From a virus, in IMG/VR virus record IMGVR_UViG_3300031873_000001, positions 1 to 64,000 of that record: 64,000 nucleotides of DNA. One strand, 5' to 3'. Below, piece by piece: positions 24,127 through 33,449 of this stretch. The notes below the pieces were generated by a model. It saw only the letters and a program-made list of their open reading frames with translations, ran no database searches and was not told where the DNA came from. The translations under genes were made by a program, and so were the position numbers. The first letter of the stretch is position 1. Every line of letters begins with the position of its first letter.

Positions 24127-26025
24127 ATGTCTGATAAATCGGTTCTCGAGAAGGGGAGTTTAGACTTCTTCGACTCTGCTCTTATGGCTCTCTACTGGAT
24201 GATGAACGGGGAGCCTCTGGTGGCATGGGACGGCACGACGGAGGGAATCGAAGCGGACGTCCTGAACCGGGTCGGACGAAACATCTCGGACAATTCCCGG
24301 TGGCTCCGGCAGAGGCTGTTGTCCGAGGTTCAGGTTAAAACTTTCCCGCACTATTCGAAGTGCGTGAAGACCGATGCCTCTGGAAGTTACGAGGCCTCCA
24401 TGAAGTGGTCGTCTGTTAAGATTAATTCCCAAGACCTGAGAACCGAATATGGGTTTGGCGAAGCGATCGCTATCAACGGGAAAGTGTGCCGGATCGAGCA
24501 TATTTGGGGGACAGGGTCTTACAATCCCCTTCCCATTGACGGGCATCCTACGACGCTGTGGGTGAGCGGCTACGGGGGGTCGGTTCCTTCGGGGTCCAGG
24601 GTCGAGTCCGGACCGGTCGTGGAGAGCACGATGGTCTATATCCCTCCATTCGCGATTCCTTCAGGGTCGTTGATCAGCGGGTCTCCGTGCTTCCCATCTC
24701 AAGACCTGAACCTGGGTGGGTTCTGGGTGGACGCCTATGAAGATAGCATTCCGACTGCCTCTCCGTGGACGGCGTCTGCCTCATCGTCCCTTCATGTTCC
24801 AACCTCCCGGCAGGGTGTCCCGCCGTGGTGCAATCTCAGCTACAATGCCGCTAGGCAGACTGCCGCGAGAAGGAATATCAACGGGCGGTTCGGCCATCTC
24901 ATGAATGGCTACGAGTGGGCGACGATCCTGTGGCTCAACGTCATCTTTGGGGCCGATCAGAAGGGGTCGAACTACTACGGGAGGGATTACGGGGATTCGG
25001 CTGTTCCGGACAGTTACGGGATCCCCGACCCGACCTACGGGGCGGCCCTCGGTCTTGAGTTCTCCGGAGGGGCATACCGGATGAACCGGCTCCTGACCGG
25101 GTCCGGACCGACTAAGTGGGCACACAACAACCGGGTTCCTGGGATCTCCGACTTCTTCGGGAACGTGCGGGAGCTCATCGATCTTACGATCAGCTCGTCT
25201 CTTTTGACCGTCTACCGTCATGGGCGGCTCGTCGCCTCGGCGCCTTCGGGGGGCACGGAGGTTTCGATGCGACTCGATTACATCGACGGACTGCAGGTGA
25301 CGGGAAGCCTTACCCTTGCGAACGCTGTGGGGGCTACGGAGAACGTGGCCTTCACGGATGCCGAGAACCTAGGGAGCAAGGTCCTTCGGTTCACGACTGC
25401 TCCTCTGGGAATAAGCTATTCCGTAGGAGATCAGGGGTACATCGCCGAGACCTTCCTGTGCATGCCGAGCGGATCCCGGGGGATTCTCTACCAGTGGGGA
25501 ATGGAAGAGCCTATCGACGGGGACGTTATCCGGGTGAATAACGTCATCTCGAACAGGACTGCCGGACAGGAGTTTCTCACCGGCGATATCCTGCAGGTGG
25601 AGAACGAGCAGATGCTGGTGACAGCACCTTCTGGCATGGGAGGCGGGGCTTGGACTCTCTACGTGGAGCGGGCTTACAACGGGACGACTGGAACCGTTCA
25701 TGCGATCGGTACGCCCGTCGTTGTGATCTGTCCTCAGATGACCAACCATCCGCTCACGATCCCTCCTTATGTCGGGGGGTCTATGGTGTCATTCATGACC
25801 GACGCCTTCCTTCAGGGGCTTCTCATCCCTCTCCTGGCCTCGTCCACGGAGAAGGATATCTTTATCGCCCCAGCAGGATCCCGGGCGGCCATCCGGGGGA
25901 TGAAGTGGAGCGACGGGTTGGGAAGATCGCCCTACTACCTGTCGTTCGTGAAGGGGTTTGAAGATGCCCCAGGCACGGACGTGGGATTCCGGGTCTGCAT
26001 CGACGAGGTGATACCCAATGCCTGA
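24127..26025 (+). CDS. Tail protein with FGE/C-type-lectin-like (SUMF1) fold (632 aa)
   Basis: Residues ~170-370 and the C-terminus (~560-632) carry the signature order of the formylglycine-generating-enzyme-like/C-type-lectin fold: MVYIPPFAI, GGFWVDAYEDSI, VPPWCNLSYNAARQTAARR, FGHLMNGYEWATILWL, ISDFFGNVREL, then SRAAIRGMKWSDG and the terminal GFRVCIDEV. The same fold is used by variable receptor-binding proteins such as phage Mtd. The N-terminal ~150 residues are unrelated and probably attach to the tail. The FGE catalytic Cys pair is not evident. Predicted receptor-binding protein. It overlaps the next gene by eight bases. Confidence 0.7.
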   Translation: MSDKSVLEKGSLDFFDSALMALYWMMNGEPLVAWDGTTEGIEADVLNRVGRNISDNSRWLRQRLLSEVQVKTFPHYSKCVKTDASGSYEASMKWSSVKINSQDLRTEYGFGEAIAINGKVCRIEHIWGTGSYNPLPIDGHPTTLWVSGYGGSVPSGSRVESGPVVESTMVYIPPFAIPSGSLISGSPCFPSQDLNLGGFWVDAYEDSIPTASPWTASASSSLHVPTSRQGVPPWCNLSYNAARQTAARRNINGRFGHLMNGYEWATILWLNVIFGADQKGSNYYGRDYGDSAVPDSYGIPDPTYGAALGLEFSGGAYRMNRLLTGSGPTKWAHNNRVPGISDFFGNVRELIDLTISSSLLTVYRHGRLVASAPSGGTEVSMRLDYIDGLQVTGSLTLANAVGATENVAFTDAENLGSKVLRFTTAPLGISYSVGDQGYIAETFLCMPSGSRGILYQWGMEEPIDGDVIRVNNVISNRTAGQEFLTGDILQVENEQMLVTAPSGMGGGAWTLYVERAYNGTTGTVHAIGTPVVVICPQMTNHPLTIPPYVGGSMVSFMTDAFLQGLLIPLLASSTEKDIFIAPAGSRAAIRGMKWSDGLGRSPYYLSFVKGFEDAPGTDVGFRVCIDEVIPNA

Positions 26026-26710
26026 CCTCGGTAGCATTGCTTCATCGGCGTTTCAGGGTTACTTTCTGAAGCGAAGAAGGAAGCTAGCTTCGGTTTATAT
26101 TTTAAGTAAGGTGGATGCTGGTGCGAATAGCATGTATCAAACCTTACAGCAAGGTTCGCTCGATAGAAAATTTCGAGACGACAGAAGGCTGTCTCTGAGA
26201 CTTCAGTTCTTTCCCGAGACCCTGACCGACGATGGTGGAGGAGTTACTTGGGCGGGCATCGATGTTCCCTTTGCTCCCGTACCGATTTACCAGTGGACGG
26301 GAGGCGGAGAGCGAACGGTCTCCTTCACGGCGGTGCTTTACCGTGAAGTCAACCGCTCTACTCTCGATCTGTCTCCCGCGAAGGAGAGCAAGTATAACGT
26401 AGACATCAATGAGCACATCAAGATTCTCCGGTCGATGAAAACGGGCCGCTATGACACAGGTGAAAGCAACATGCCTATTCAGCCCCCGCCTCTCCTGCTT
26501 CTCTACTTTCCTAAGACCCACCTTCGAATCCTTCCTAAGCAGGGAGCGGATATTCTACCGTGTGTCATGACGAATTGCTCGATCGGCTACAAGGCTTGGT
26601 TTGAGGACGGAACGCCGAGGCTGGCGTCCGTGGAGCTTACCTTTACGGAGATTTCACAATTCTCCGGAACGATCATGTGGTTGGGGAGGGAAAGGTTCAC
26701 CAGTCGTTAG
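26018..26710 (+). CDS. Contractile-tail tube/baseplate adaptor protein, Afp7/CIS-tube-like (230 aa)
   Basis: The C-terminal ~80 residues fit the tube-protein N-domain seen in contractile injection systems: PPLLLLYFPKTHLRILP, then LPCVMTNCSIGYKAWFEDGTP and RLASVELTFTEISQFSG. The N-terminal part is basic and beta-rich with an extended insertion. This type of protein (Afp7/PVC7, T4 gp48/gp54 analogues) caps or joins the tube at the baseplate. Assigned on motif pattern and context. Confidence 0.6.
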   Translation: MPDLGSIASSAFQGYFLKRRRKLASVYILSKVDAGANSMYQTLQQGSLDRKFRDDRRLSLRLQFFPETLTDDGGGVTWAGIDVPFAPVPIYQWTGGGERTVSFTAVLYREVNRSTLDLSPAKESKYNVDINEHIKILRSMKTGRYDTGESNMPIQPPPLLLLYFPKTHLRILPKQGADILPCVMTNCSIGYKAWFEDGTPRLASVELTFTEISQFSGTIMWLGRERFTSR

Positions 26711-26729
26711 AGAAAGTGAGGGATGCGAT

Positions 26730-27128
26730 ATGCGAAACGGCTTCAAGACGTTGTCCTACGAGCTTGTTTCCAATGCTCTGATTTCAGCTGGGCGGTATGA
26801 TGATGGCGAGGCGAAGAACTTCCTCAAGGGTTACCGTGAGACGATCTGGAGCGAGATTCTACCCGTAGACGACGACATGATCGATCGGGCTCTTCGGGCA
26901 AGGCTCAAAAGCTCCTCCCGGGTGAAGGAGTTTTTTGTCCACGTAGCCGCATTGAGGATGGCGGAGCGAGGGGGAATTACGCCAACCCAGTTTGCCCTTC
27001 ATCTGGGATTGACGATCCCCAAGGCTTCCACGATTTTGACGGAGCTGAAGCGGCGCGGCAAGCTCAAGTGCGTATCCTGTCGAGGGATGCGAATCTATAC
27101 TCCAAGGAACGGTAACGGACATAACTAA
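26730..27128 (+). CDS. Winged-helix DNA-binding-like protein (132 aa)
   Basis: ATG 26730 chosen, with GAGGG-type SD just upstream. Residues ~70-125 look like a MarR/GntR-size winged helix: FFVHVAALRMAERGGITPTQF, ALHLGLTIPKASTILTELKRRGKL and a wing KCVSCRGMRIYTP. The N-half is helical. It sits between baseplate and long-fibre genes, an odd place for a regulator; it may control late or fibre gene expression or be a structural protein using a winged helix. Confidence 0.6.
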   Translation: MRNGFKTLSYELVSNALISAGRYDDGEAKNFLKGYRETIWSEILPVDDDMIDRALRARLKSSSRVKEFFVHVAALRMAERGGITPTQFALHLGLTIPKASTILTELKRRGKLKCVSCRGMRIYTPRNGNGHN

Positions 27129-27139
27129 AGCCGATTTGA

Positions 27140-30100
27140 ATGGCTGATCCACGAGACATTCGCGGAGAACGGAAGAGCCCGGATGGCATATCGAAATCTC
27201 TTCCGTCTTCCGTATTTAGCTGGCACCTGAATAACGAGATCTACGGGCGGGGACTTCCGGAGCCTGTCGGAGCGTCCGGTTATTCCGGGGACGAAAAGCA
27301 GATCAGCCGGAGGGACCACGTCCACGAGGGGGTCCACTCGATCGGGATCGTCTCTCCCATTGCGCCTCCTCCCGCAACCGGGAATGTTCTCTTTCAGGGG
27401 TATAGCGGTGTCGACGTTACCCAGGACGGCCAGACGATCACCTTCAGTGGGGCGGGAGGGACCGGAGCGTCCGGTTATTCCGGCCTTTCTGGTTACAGCG
27501 GAGAATCGGGAGGGTCGGGGCCCAGTGGAGCGTCGGGTTACTCGGGATTCTCGGGGTTCAGTGGGGAGGCTACGGGGGTATCGGGGGCCAGCGGTTACAG
27601 CGGGTTCTCAGGATTCTCGGGGGAGTCCGGGGCCTCCGGCCTGTCGGGCGCCTCAGGGGCCTCAGGTGCGTCCGGGACGTCAGGGGAGTCCGGTTACTCG
27701 GGAGCCAGCGGGTTCTCAGGCCAGAGTGGCCTTTCTGGGGCTTCTGGGGGGTCAGGAACGTCAGGCGCGAGTGGGCAGAGCGGGTATTCCGGCTTTTCCG
27801 GCTTTACTGGGGCTTCCGGCCTATCCGGAGCATCGGGTGCCAGTGGAGCCTCCGGCCAGTCGGGATACTCGGGGTTCTCGGGGTTCACGGGGGAGTCCGG
27901 GGCGTCTGGTGCCTCCGGGACCAGCGGAGCCTCGGGACAATCGGGTTACAGCGGGTTTTCCGGGTTCACAGGAGCATCAGGGCAGAGTGGAGCGAGTGGT
28001 GCATCAGGCCAATCAGGACAGTCGGGGTATTCCGGATTCAGCGGGTTCAGCGGAGAATCCGGGGCGTCAGGTGCAAGTGGAACTTCGGGTGCATCGGGAC
28101 AATCAGGCTACAGCGGTCTCTCAGGTCTCAGTGGACTATCTGGGACTTCAGGAGCATCTGGTGCATCTGGGGCCAGCGGTCAGTCTGGGTATTCTGGGTT
28201 CTCTGGATTCACCGGGCTCTCGGGTGCTAGCGGAGCTTCAGGAGCCTCAGGAGCATCTGGAACTTCAGGTGCTTCTGGTTACTCTGGTTTCTCCGGATTC
28301 AGCGGACAATCCGGAGCAGAAGGGGCATCCGGAGCTAGTGGTCTTTCGGGTGCTTCTGGCCAGTCGGGCTACTCGGGACTTTCTGGACTTTCTGGCGCGT
28401 CAGGTGCGTCGGGAACATCGGGAGCATCCGGCTACAGCGGTTTCTCAGGTTTCACGGGAGCCTCCGGCGCCGGAGGAGCTTCCGGAGCAAGCGGGGCAAG
28501 CGGTCAATCAGGATATTCAGGGTTCAGCGGATTCTCCGGGCTGAGTGGAGCCTCGGGAGCGTCCGGCGCCTCGGGAACTTCGGGAGCTAGCGGTCAATCC
28601 GGTTATAGCGGATTTTCCGGATTCACAGGTGCCAGTGGATCTTCAGGAGCCAGCGGGGCTTCCGGTGCATCCGGCCAGTCTGGTTACTCAGGTCTTAGCG
28701 GGTTTTCCGGAGAGTCCTTCGTAGGATCATCCGGTCAGTCCGGTTATTCTGGTTTCAGTGGGTTCACGGGACAATCCGGGGCTTCGGGAGCCTCGGGTCT
28801 TTCGGGGGCCAGTGGAGCTTCGGGTGCCAGCGGTCAGTCGGGTTATTCGGGCTTCTCAGGATTTTCCGGCCTATCCGGAGCGTCAGGCGCGAGCGGTGCG
28901 TCTGGTGCTTCAGGGCAGTCCGGATATTCTGGTTTTTCAGGCTTCACGGGTTTGTCCGGAGCCAGCGGACTAAGCGGTGCGTCTGGTCTATCGGGAGCGA
29001 GCGGGGCGTCCGGACAGTCCGGTTATTCCGGGTTCTCGGGCTTTACAGGTCTTTCTGGCGCTTCGGGTGCTTCAGGCGCGTCTGGGGCATCTGGACAAAG
29101 TGGCTACAGCGGGTTTTCTGGTTTCACTGGTGCTTCAGGCGCCTCAGGGGCCTCCGGCGCATCCGGAGCATCGGGCCTATCGGGTTACTCCGGCTTCTCG
29201 GGATTCACCGGAGCATCGGGACTCAGCGGAACATCAGGAGCATCGGGGGCCTCGGGAGAGAGTGGACAAAGTGGATATTCAGGACTATCCGGTCTCAGTG
29301 GTCTTTCTGGAGCGGTGGGACTTTCGGGCGCGTCTGGTTATTCAGGATTTAGTGGGTTCAGCGGTACGTCAGGGGAATCAGGTCTTTCTGGTGCGAGTGG
29401 AGCATCTGGGGCCAGCGGCCTCTCGGGTTATTCGGGATTCAGTGGCTTCACAGGGGCATCCGGAACTTCAGGAGCCTCGGGTGCGAGTGGAGCTTCGGGC
29501 GCTTCCGGACAGTCCGGCTACAGCGGATTTAGCGGATTCACAGGAGCGGTTGGAGCGTCTGGCGCCTCCGGTGCTTCAGGAGCGTCCGGTCTCAGTGGAT
29601 ACTCAGGCTTTTCGGGATTCACTGGGGCTTCAGGGCTCTCCGGACTCTCAGGTGCGTCCGGAGCGAGTGGCGCGTCCGGGGCTGTTGGGCAGTCAGGATA
29701 TAGCGGACTCTCTGGCTTCTCTGGACTCTCTGGAGCCGAAGGGGCCTCCGGAGCATCGGGACTCTCGGGAGCCAGCGGACTAAGCGGGTACTCCGGGTTT
29801 AGTGGTTTTACCGGCGCCTCTGGTCTCAGTGGAGCCTCGGGAGCGAGTGGGGCCAGCGGTCAATCCGGATATTCTGGCTTCTCTGGTTTCACTGGGGCTT
29901 CCGGACTCATCGGGGCTTCAGGAGCGAGCGGACAGAGTGGCTACTCTGGATTCAGTGGATTTACGGGAGTCAGCGGGCTTTCTGGGGCAAGCGGAGCTAG
30001 TGGGCAATCCGGATATAGTGGCTTCTCGGGGTTCACTGGTCTCTCGGGTGCGTCCGGACTTTCGGGCGCGTCCGGCGCTAGTGGTGCCAGCGGAGCTTCG

Positions 30101-32725
30101 GGTCTTTCGGGCTATTCGGGGTTCTCAGGGTTCACTGGGCTGTCCGGGGCCTCGGGCCTCAGTGGTGCTTCAGGTGCTTCAGGCCAGAGTGGGTACAGCG
30201 GCTTCTCAGGATTTACTGGTCTCTCTGGGGCATCGGGTTTGTCCGGAGCATCTGGGGCCAGCGGGGCTTCTGGTTATTCTGGTCTCAGTGGACTCTCTGG
30301 TGCGGTCGGTGAGTCTGGGGCATCAGGGGCAAGTGGGGCGTCCGGGCAAAGCGGTTATTCCGGCTTCAGTGGGTTCACAGGGGCCTCTGGACTCAGTGGA
30401 GCCTCGGGGGCTAGCGGAGCTTCCGGCCTCAGCGGGTATTCCGGTTTCAGTGGATTTACTGGTCTGTCCGGTCTTTCTGGGGCCAGTGGGGCTTCAGGTG
30501 CGAGCGGAGCAAGTGGTGCGTCGGGCCAAAGCGGGTACTCAGGATTCTCGGGATTCACCGGCCTGTCCGGAGCATCTGGATTAAGCGGAGCCTCAGGTGC
30601 GTCTGGGCTGTCCGGTTATTCTGGTTTCAGTGGGTTCACGGGAGCGTCCGGTCTATCCGGAGCGAGCGGTGCCAGCGGGGCTTCTGGGCTCTCTGGTTAC
30701 AGTGGGTTTAGTGGATTCACCGGGTTGTCCGGAGCATCCGGGCTTTCAGGGGCATCTGGTGCGATCGGGCAATCGGGTTACAGCGGGCTGTCTGGATTAT
30801 CCGGCCTATCCGGAGCTAGCGGAGCCTCAGGTGCTTCAGGGTTGTCCGGGGCCAGCGGAGCTAGCGGACAATCAGGCTACAGCGGCTTTTCAGGATTCAC
30901 TGGGGCATCGGGACTCAGTGGGGCCAGCGGAGCTAGCGGTCTATCGGGCTACTCAGGCTTCAGCGGGTTCACAGGTTTGTCAGGTGCGAGCGGGGCTAGT
31001 GGAGCATCCGGTGCGTCGGGTCTTTCGGGCTATTCGGGGTTCTCAGGGTTCACCGGAGCCAGTGGTCTGTCCGGAGCTTCAGGGGCCTCGGGACTTTCAG
31101 GTGCCAGCGGGGCATCTGGTCAAAGCGGCTACTCGGGTTTCAGTGGATTTACGGGACTTAGCGGGGCTTCCGGAGCGAGCGGTGCGTCCGGGGCTTCAGG
31201 TCTCAGCGGATATTCTGGGTTCTCGGGATTTACAGGGCTTTCGGGGGCCAGCGGTGCCAGCGGGGCGAGCGGAGCCTCCGGTCTTTCCGGTTATTCCGGC
31301 TTCTCTGGATTTACCGGAGCTGTTGGCGCCTCCGGAGCTTCGGGAGCAAGTGGTGCTTCCGGACTCTCCGGGTATTCGGGTTTCTCTGGGTTTACCGGCG
31401 CCTCGGGTCTTTCAGGAGCTAGTGGAGCCTCTGGGGCCAGCGGGCAGTCCGGTTACTCAGGATACAGCGGACGATCCGGCTTCAGCGGGCTGTCCGGAGC
31501 AGGAGGAGCTTCAGGCGCCAGCGGAGCGAGCGGCGCCTCGGGACTTTCAGGCTACTCCGGGTTCTCGGGGTTTACCGGAGCCAGTGGGGCTAGCGGAGCT
31601 TCAGGTGCCAGTGGGGCCTCGGGGTATAGTGGCTATCTCTCGCCTGCTCTGTTTAGAAATTATACCAACGCAGAATACCTGGCCAGTGATACATCTGGAT
31701 GGTACGCTCCTGTAGCAAGAACTGGAAACGAAAGAATTTATCTCTGCCAGACTCCACAGACCCAGAATAATGTTGGGTTCCGTATCCGAGCGGCGTTCAA
31801 GCCTAATTCCTCAGCCGACACCTATGGAATATGTTTTGGTTGGAATGGATTAAATCCAGCTACCGCAAGTGGTCTTGTCTTTTACTATACCGGCTCTGGA
31901 ACTACGTTGAATATGTCTGTTGATACTGCTGGAAGCTGGTCCAGCGTGTCTGGTGGTGCTTTCACAGTTACATTGGCTACGGGACAATGGCATAATATAG
32001 AAATCTATGTATACGGCGATTATGGAAGTGGGGTCAATGTTTGCGATTGTTATTGTGATGGTATATTTTACTATCGGATGACGACTACTGATTTTTCTGC
32101 ATTCGATGCTTATACTGGTTATTATGGAGTTTGGTTGGATGCTACGGCAGTCAGGGTTCACCCCGACTTTATTGCCGATGAACTCGGGTCGGTCATGGCT
32201 CCGAAGGTCAGTTATGAGGGTTATCCGGGTTTCTACGACCACTTCGACGGGACCTCTCTTGATACGAACCTTTGGACTAAAGTTGGAGCGTCTGCTACCT
32301 ATTCAGTAGATAAAAGTATTATAGCTATCCTGAATGCCGGGGGGACTTATGGTGAAATGTATACGAAGAAGACGTGGTTGTATGGTAGACTTGCCATGAG
32401 AGTGAAGGATGATTACGACAGGTCTGGTGTATTTAGGAATGCTGTTGGTTTCTGGGATTCTGGTGGAACTTACTATGTTCGTTTTAACGATGGAAACTTT
32501 GAAACCTACGATGGGACTGTAACGCAGACTGTGGTTGCGGTTCCGGCTAAGGCATGGCATCTTATAGAAATTACATGGGACCCGAACAAGTGCAGAATGT
32601 ATTTGAACGGTCAGTTGGTTGCCGAGCATACGACACATATTCCAACCAATGTTTGGTTGCCTATTCACATTTTTTCCGGTGATACTTCTGTTGGTATTAG
32701 TTTCGATTGGATTGGTGCTACATGA
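27140..32725 (+). CDS. Giant collagen-like Gly-X-Ser tail fibre with lectin-like C-terminal domains (1861 aa)
   Basis: Residues ~1-100 are a globular tail-attachment part (LNNEIYGRGLPEPVGASGY, RRDHVHEGVHSIGIVSP). Residues ~105-1498 are an almost unbroken Gly-X-Y repeat in which Y is nearly always Ser or Thr and X is mostly Ala, Leu, Tyr, Phe or Gln; longer units such as GYSGFSGFTGASG recur every ~30-45 residues. Proline is nearly absent, unlike animal collagen. Residues ~1500-1690 and ~1690-1861 are two concanavalin-like jelly rolls (IRAAFKPNSSADTYGICFGW; YDHFDGTSLDTNLWTKVG, WHLIEITWDPNKCRMYLNG). Predicted long trimeric fibre with a carbohydrate-binding tip; dense Ser/Thr suggests O-glycosylation (inference). 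The tip DNA is more AT-rich than the stalk. Confidence 0.85.
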   Translation: MADPRDIRGERKSPDGISKSLPSSVFSWHLNNEIYGRGLPEPVGASGYSGDEKQISRRDHVHEGVHSIGIVSPIAPPPATGNVLFQGYSGVDVTQDGQTITFSGAGGTGASGYSGLSGYSGESGGSGPSGASGYSGFSGFSGEATGVSGASGYSGFSGFSGESGASGLSGASGASGASGTSGESGYSGASGFSGQSGLSGASGGSGTSGASGQSGYSGFSGFTGASGLSGASGASGASGQSGYSGFSGFTGESGASGASGTSGASGQSGYSGFSGFTGASGQSGASGASGQSGQSGYSGFSGFSGESGASGASGTSGASGQSGYSGLSGLSGLSGTSGASGASGASGQSGYSGFSGFTGLSGASGASGASGASGTSGASGYSGFSGFSGQSGAEGASGASGLSGASGQSGYSGLSGLSGASGASGTSGASGYSGFSGFTGASGAGGASGASGASGQSGYSGFSGFSGLSGASGASGASGTSGASGQSGYSGFSGFTGASGSSGASGASGASGQSGYSGLSGFSGESFVGSSGQSGYSGFSGFTGQSGASGASGLSGASGASGASGQSGYSGFSGFSGLSGASGASGASGASGQSGYSGFSGFTGLSGASGLSGASGLSGASGASGQSGYSGFSGFTGLSGASGASGASGASGQSGYSGFSGFTGASGASGASGASGASGLSGYSGFSGFTGASGLSGTSGASGASGESGQSGYSGLSGLSGLSGAVGLSGASGYSGFSGFSGTSGESGLSGASGASGASGLSGYSGFSGFTGASGTSGASGASGASGASGQSGYSGFSGFTGAVGASGASGASGASGLSGYSGFSGFTGASGLSGLSGASGASGASGAVGQSGYSGLSGFSGLSGAEGASGASGLSGASGLSGYSGFSGFTGASGLSGASGASGASGQSGYSGFSGFTGASGLIGASGASGQSGYSGFSGFTGVSGLSGASGASGQSGYSGFSGFTGLSGASGLSGASGASGASGASGLSGYSGFSGFTGLSGASGLSGASGASGQSGYSGFSGFTGLSGASGLSGASGASGASGYSGLSGLSGAVGESGASGASGASGQSGYSGFSGFTGASGLSGASGASGASGLSGYSGFSGFTGLSGLSGASGASGASGASGASGQSGYSGFSGFTGLSGASGLSGASGASGLSGYSGFSGFTGASGLSGASGASGASGLSGYSGFSGFTGLSGASGLSGASGAIGQSGYSGLSGLSGLSGASGASGASGLSGASGASGQSGYSGFSGFTGASGLSGASGASGLSGYSGFSGFTGLSGASGASGASGASGLSGYSGFSGFTGASGLSGASGASGLSGASGASGQSGYSGFSGFTGLSGASGASGASGASGLSGYSGFSGFTGLSGASGASGASGASGLSGYSGFSGFTGAVGASGASGASGASGLSGYSGFSGFTGASGLSGASGASGASGQSGYSGYSGRSGFSGLSGAGGASGASGASGASGLSGYSGFSGFTGASGASGASGASGASGYSGYLSPALFRNYTNAEYLASDTSGWYAPVARTGNERIYLCQTPQTQNNVGFRIRAAFKPNSSADTYGICFGWNGLNPATASGLVFYYTGSGTTLNMSVDTAGSWSSVSGGAFTVTLATGQWHNIEIYVYGDYGSGVNVCDCYCDGIFYYRMTTTDFSAFDAYTGYYGVWLDATAVRVHPDFIADELGSVMAPKVSYEGYPGFYDHFDGTSLDTNLWTKVGASATYSVDKSIIAILNAGGTYGEMYTKKTWLYGRLAMRVKDDYDRSGVFRNAVGFWDSGGTYYVRFNDGNFETYDGTVTQTVVAVPAKAWHLIEITWDPNKCRMYLNGQLVAEHTTHIPTNVWLPIHIFSGDTSVGISFDWIGAT
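27455..31640 (+). repeat. Coding triplet-repeat region (Gly-X-Ser/Thr stalk)
   Basis: About 4.2 kb encoding ~464 Gly-X-Ser/Thr triplets. All six serine codons and all four glycine codons are mixed, so the peptide repeats while the DNA rarely repeats exactly over long distances. Confidence 0.9.
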
Positions 32726-33084
32726 GGAATAGAGAGCACCTTTATTTTGATACTCCAGCCTCTGCCGGAGACAGGTATTTTGGAATTGGGGTCGTCGCCT
32801 CTCAATATGCGGTTCAGATGATGGCTCCTGGAAGGATAATAGGCTTTAAGGCTTATGGTTCTTCAAGTGGTGAGCAGGCTATCATCCAAGATGTCGCTCC
32901 GGCCCCCTTTGTAAGTGGAGATAGAATCTCCGTATATATCTCCTACGATGCTATGTTTGAGATGGGTTTTCTTCTGATTCATTTGAATGGTGCATACGCC
33001 GACGCCGGACAATTCCAGTATAGTTGGTTTGCTGATGTCCGGAATGAGAACTGGAACGCTACGATTCTGGTGGAGTATTTTTGA
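32722..33084 (+). CDS. Tandem small tail-tip protein, copy 1 (120 aa)
   Basis: ATG 32722 overlaps the fibre stop by four bases. First of three tandem paralogues sharing ASAGDRYFGI-like, ASQYAVQMM, PGRIIGFKAYG, GEQAI..VAP, SGDRISVYI and the end NWNATILVEY. All-beta, probably a jelly roll. Location after the giant fibre suggests a tip, chaperone or capping protein. AT-rich compared with the baseplate genes. Confidence 0.65.
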   Translation: MRNREHLYFDTPASAGDRYFGIGVVASQYAVQMMAPGRIIGFKAYGSSSGEQAIIQDVAPAPFVSGDRISVYISYDAMFEMGFLLIHLNGAYADAGQFQYSWFADVRNENWNATILVEYF

Positions 33085-33449
33085 TGAGGACTTATAACCA
33101 TCTAAGCTTTGCTGACACGGCATCTGCCGGGGATAGATATTTGCGTGGTGGTTCGGTAGCCTCTCAGTATGCTGTTCAGATGATGACTCCGGGTAGGATA
33201 ATTGGGTTCCGGTGCTATTCTGATAGTGGGAGTATAGTGGAACAGGCCATTGTTAGGAATGTCGCTCCAGTTTACTTTGCGTCGGGAGATAGAATTGCAG
33301 TATACATTCGTTATGATTTGATGTTTGGCGACACCTATGTAGAGACCAGAAAAAATGGTGCAGTAGCAGGTTCGTTTTACACGAAGTTCACTTTTTCGGA
33401 CTATCGTGCTAACAACTGGGCGGCGACTGTTCTTGTGGAGTATACATGA
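33084..33449 (+). CDS. Tandem small tail-tip protein, copy 2 (121 aa)
   Basis: ATG 33084 overlaps the upstream stop (TGATG). Paralogue of its neighbours: TASAGDRYLRGGSVASQYA, MMTPGRIIGFRCYS, FASGDRIAVYIRY and NNWAATVLVEYT. Divergence concentrates in the middle (residues ~70-105), as expected for a binding surface. Overlaps the next copy by four bases. Confidence 0.65.
   Translation: MRTYNHLSFADTASAGDRYLRGGSVASQYAVQMMTPGRIIGFRCYSDSGSIVEQAIVRNVAPVYFASGDRIAVYIRYDLMFGDTYVETRKNGAVAGSFYTKFTFSDYRANNWAATVLVEYT

Noticed and set aside
24127-26025. Complete diversity-generating retroelement
   Set aside because: No reverse transcriptase gene or template repeat is visible in the window; only the lectin-like scaffold is present.
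27455-31640. CRISPR array or satellite-type repeat
   Set aside because: The repetition is at the peptide level with shuffled codons; there are no constant direct repeats with spacers and no cas genes.
27360-31715. Several long alternative frames across the fibre stalk
   Set aside because: They are frame-shifted readings of the Gly-X-Ser repeat; any repeat free of stops in one frame tends to be open in others. The main frame has proper ends and folded terminal domains.
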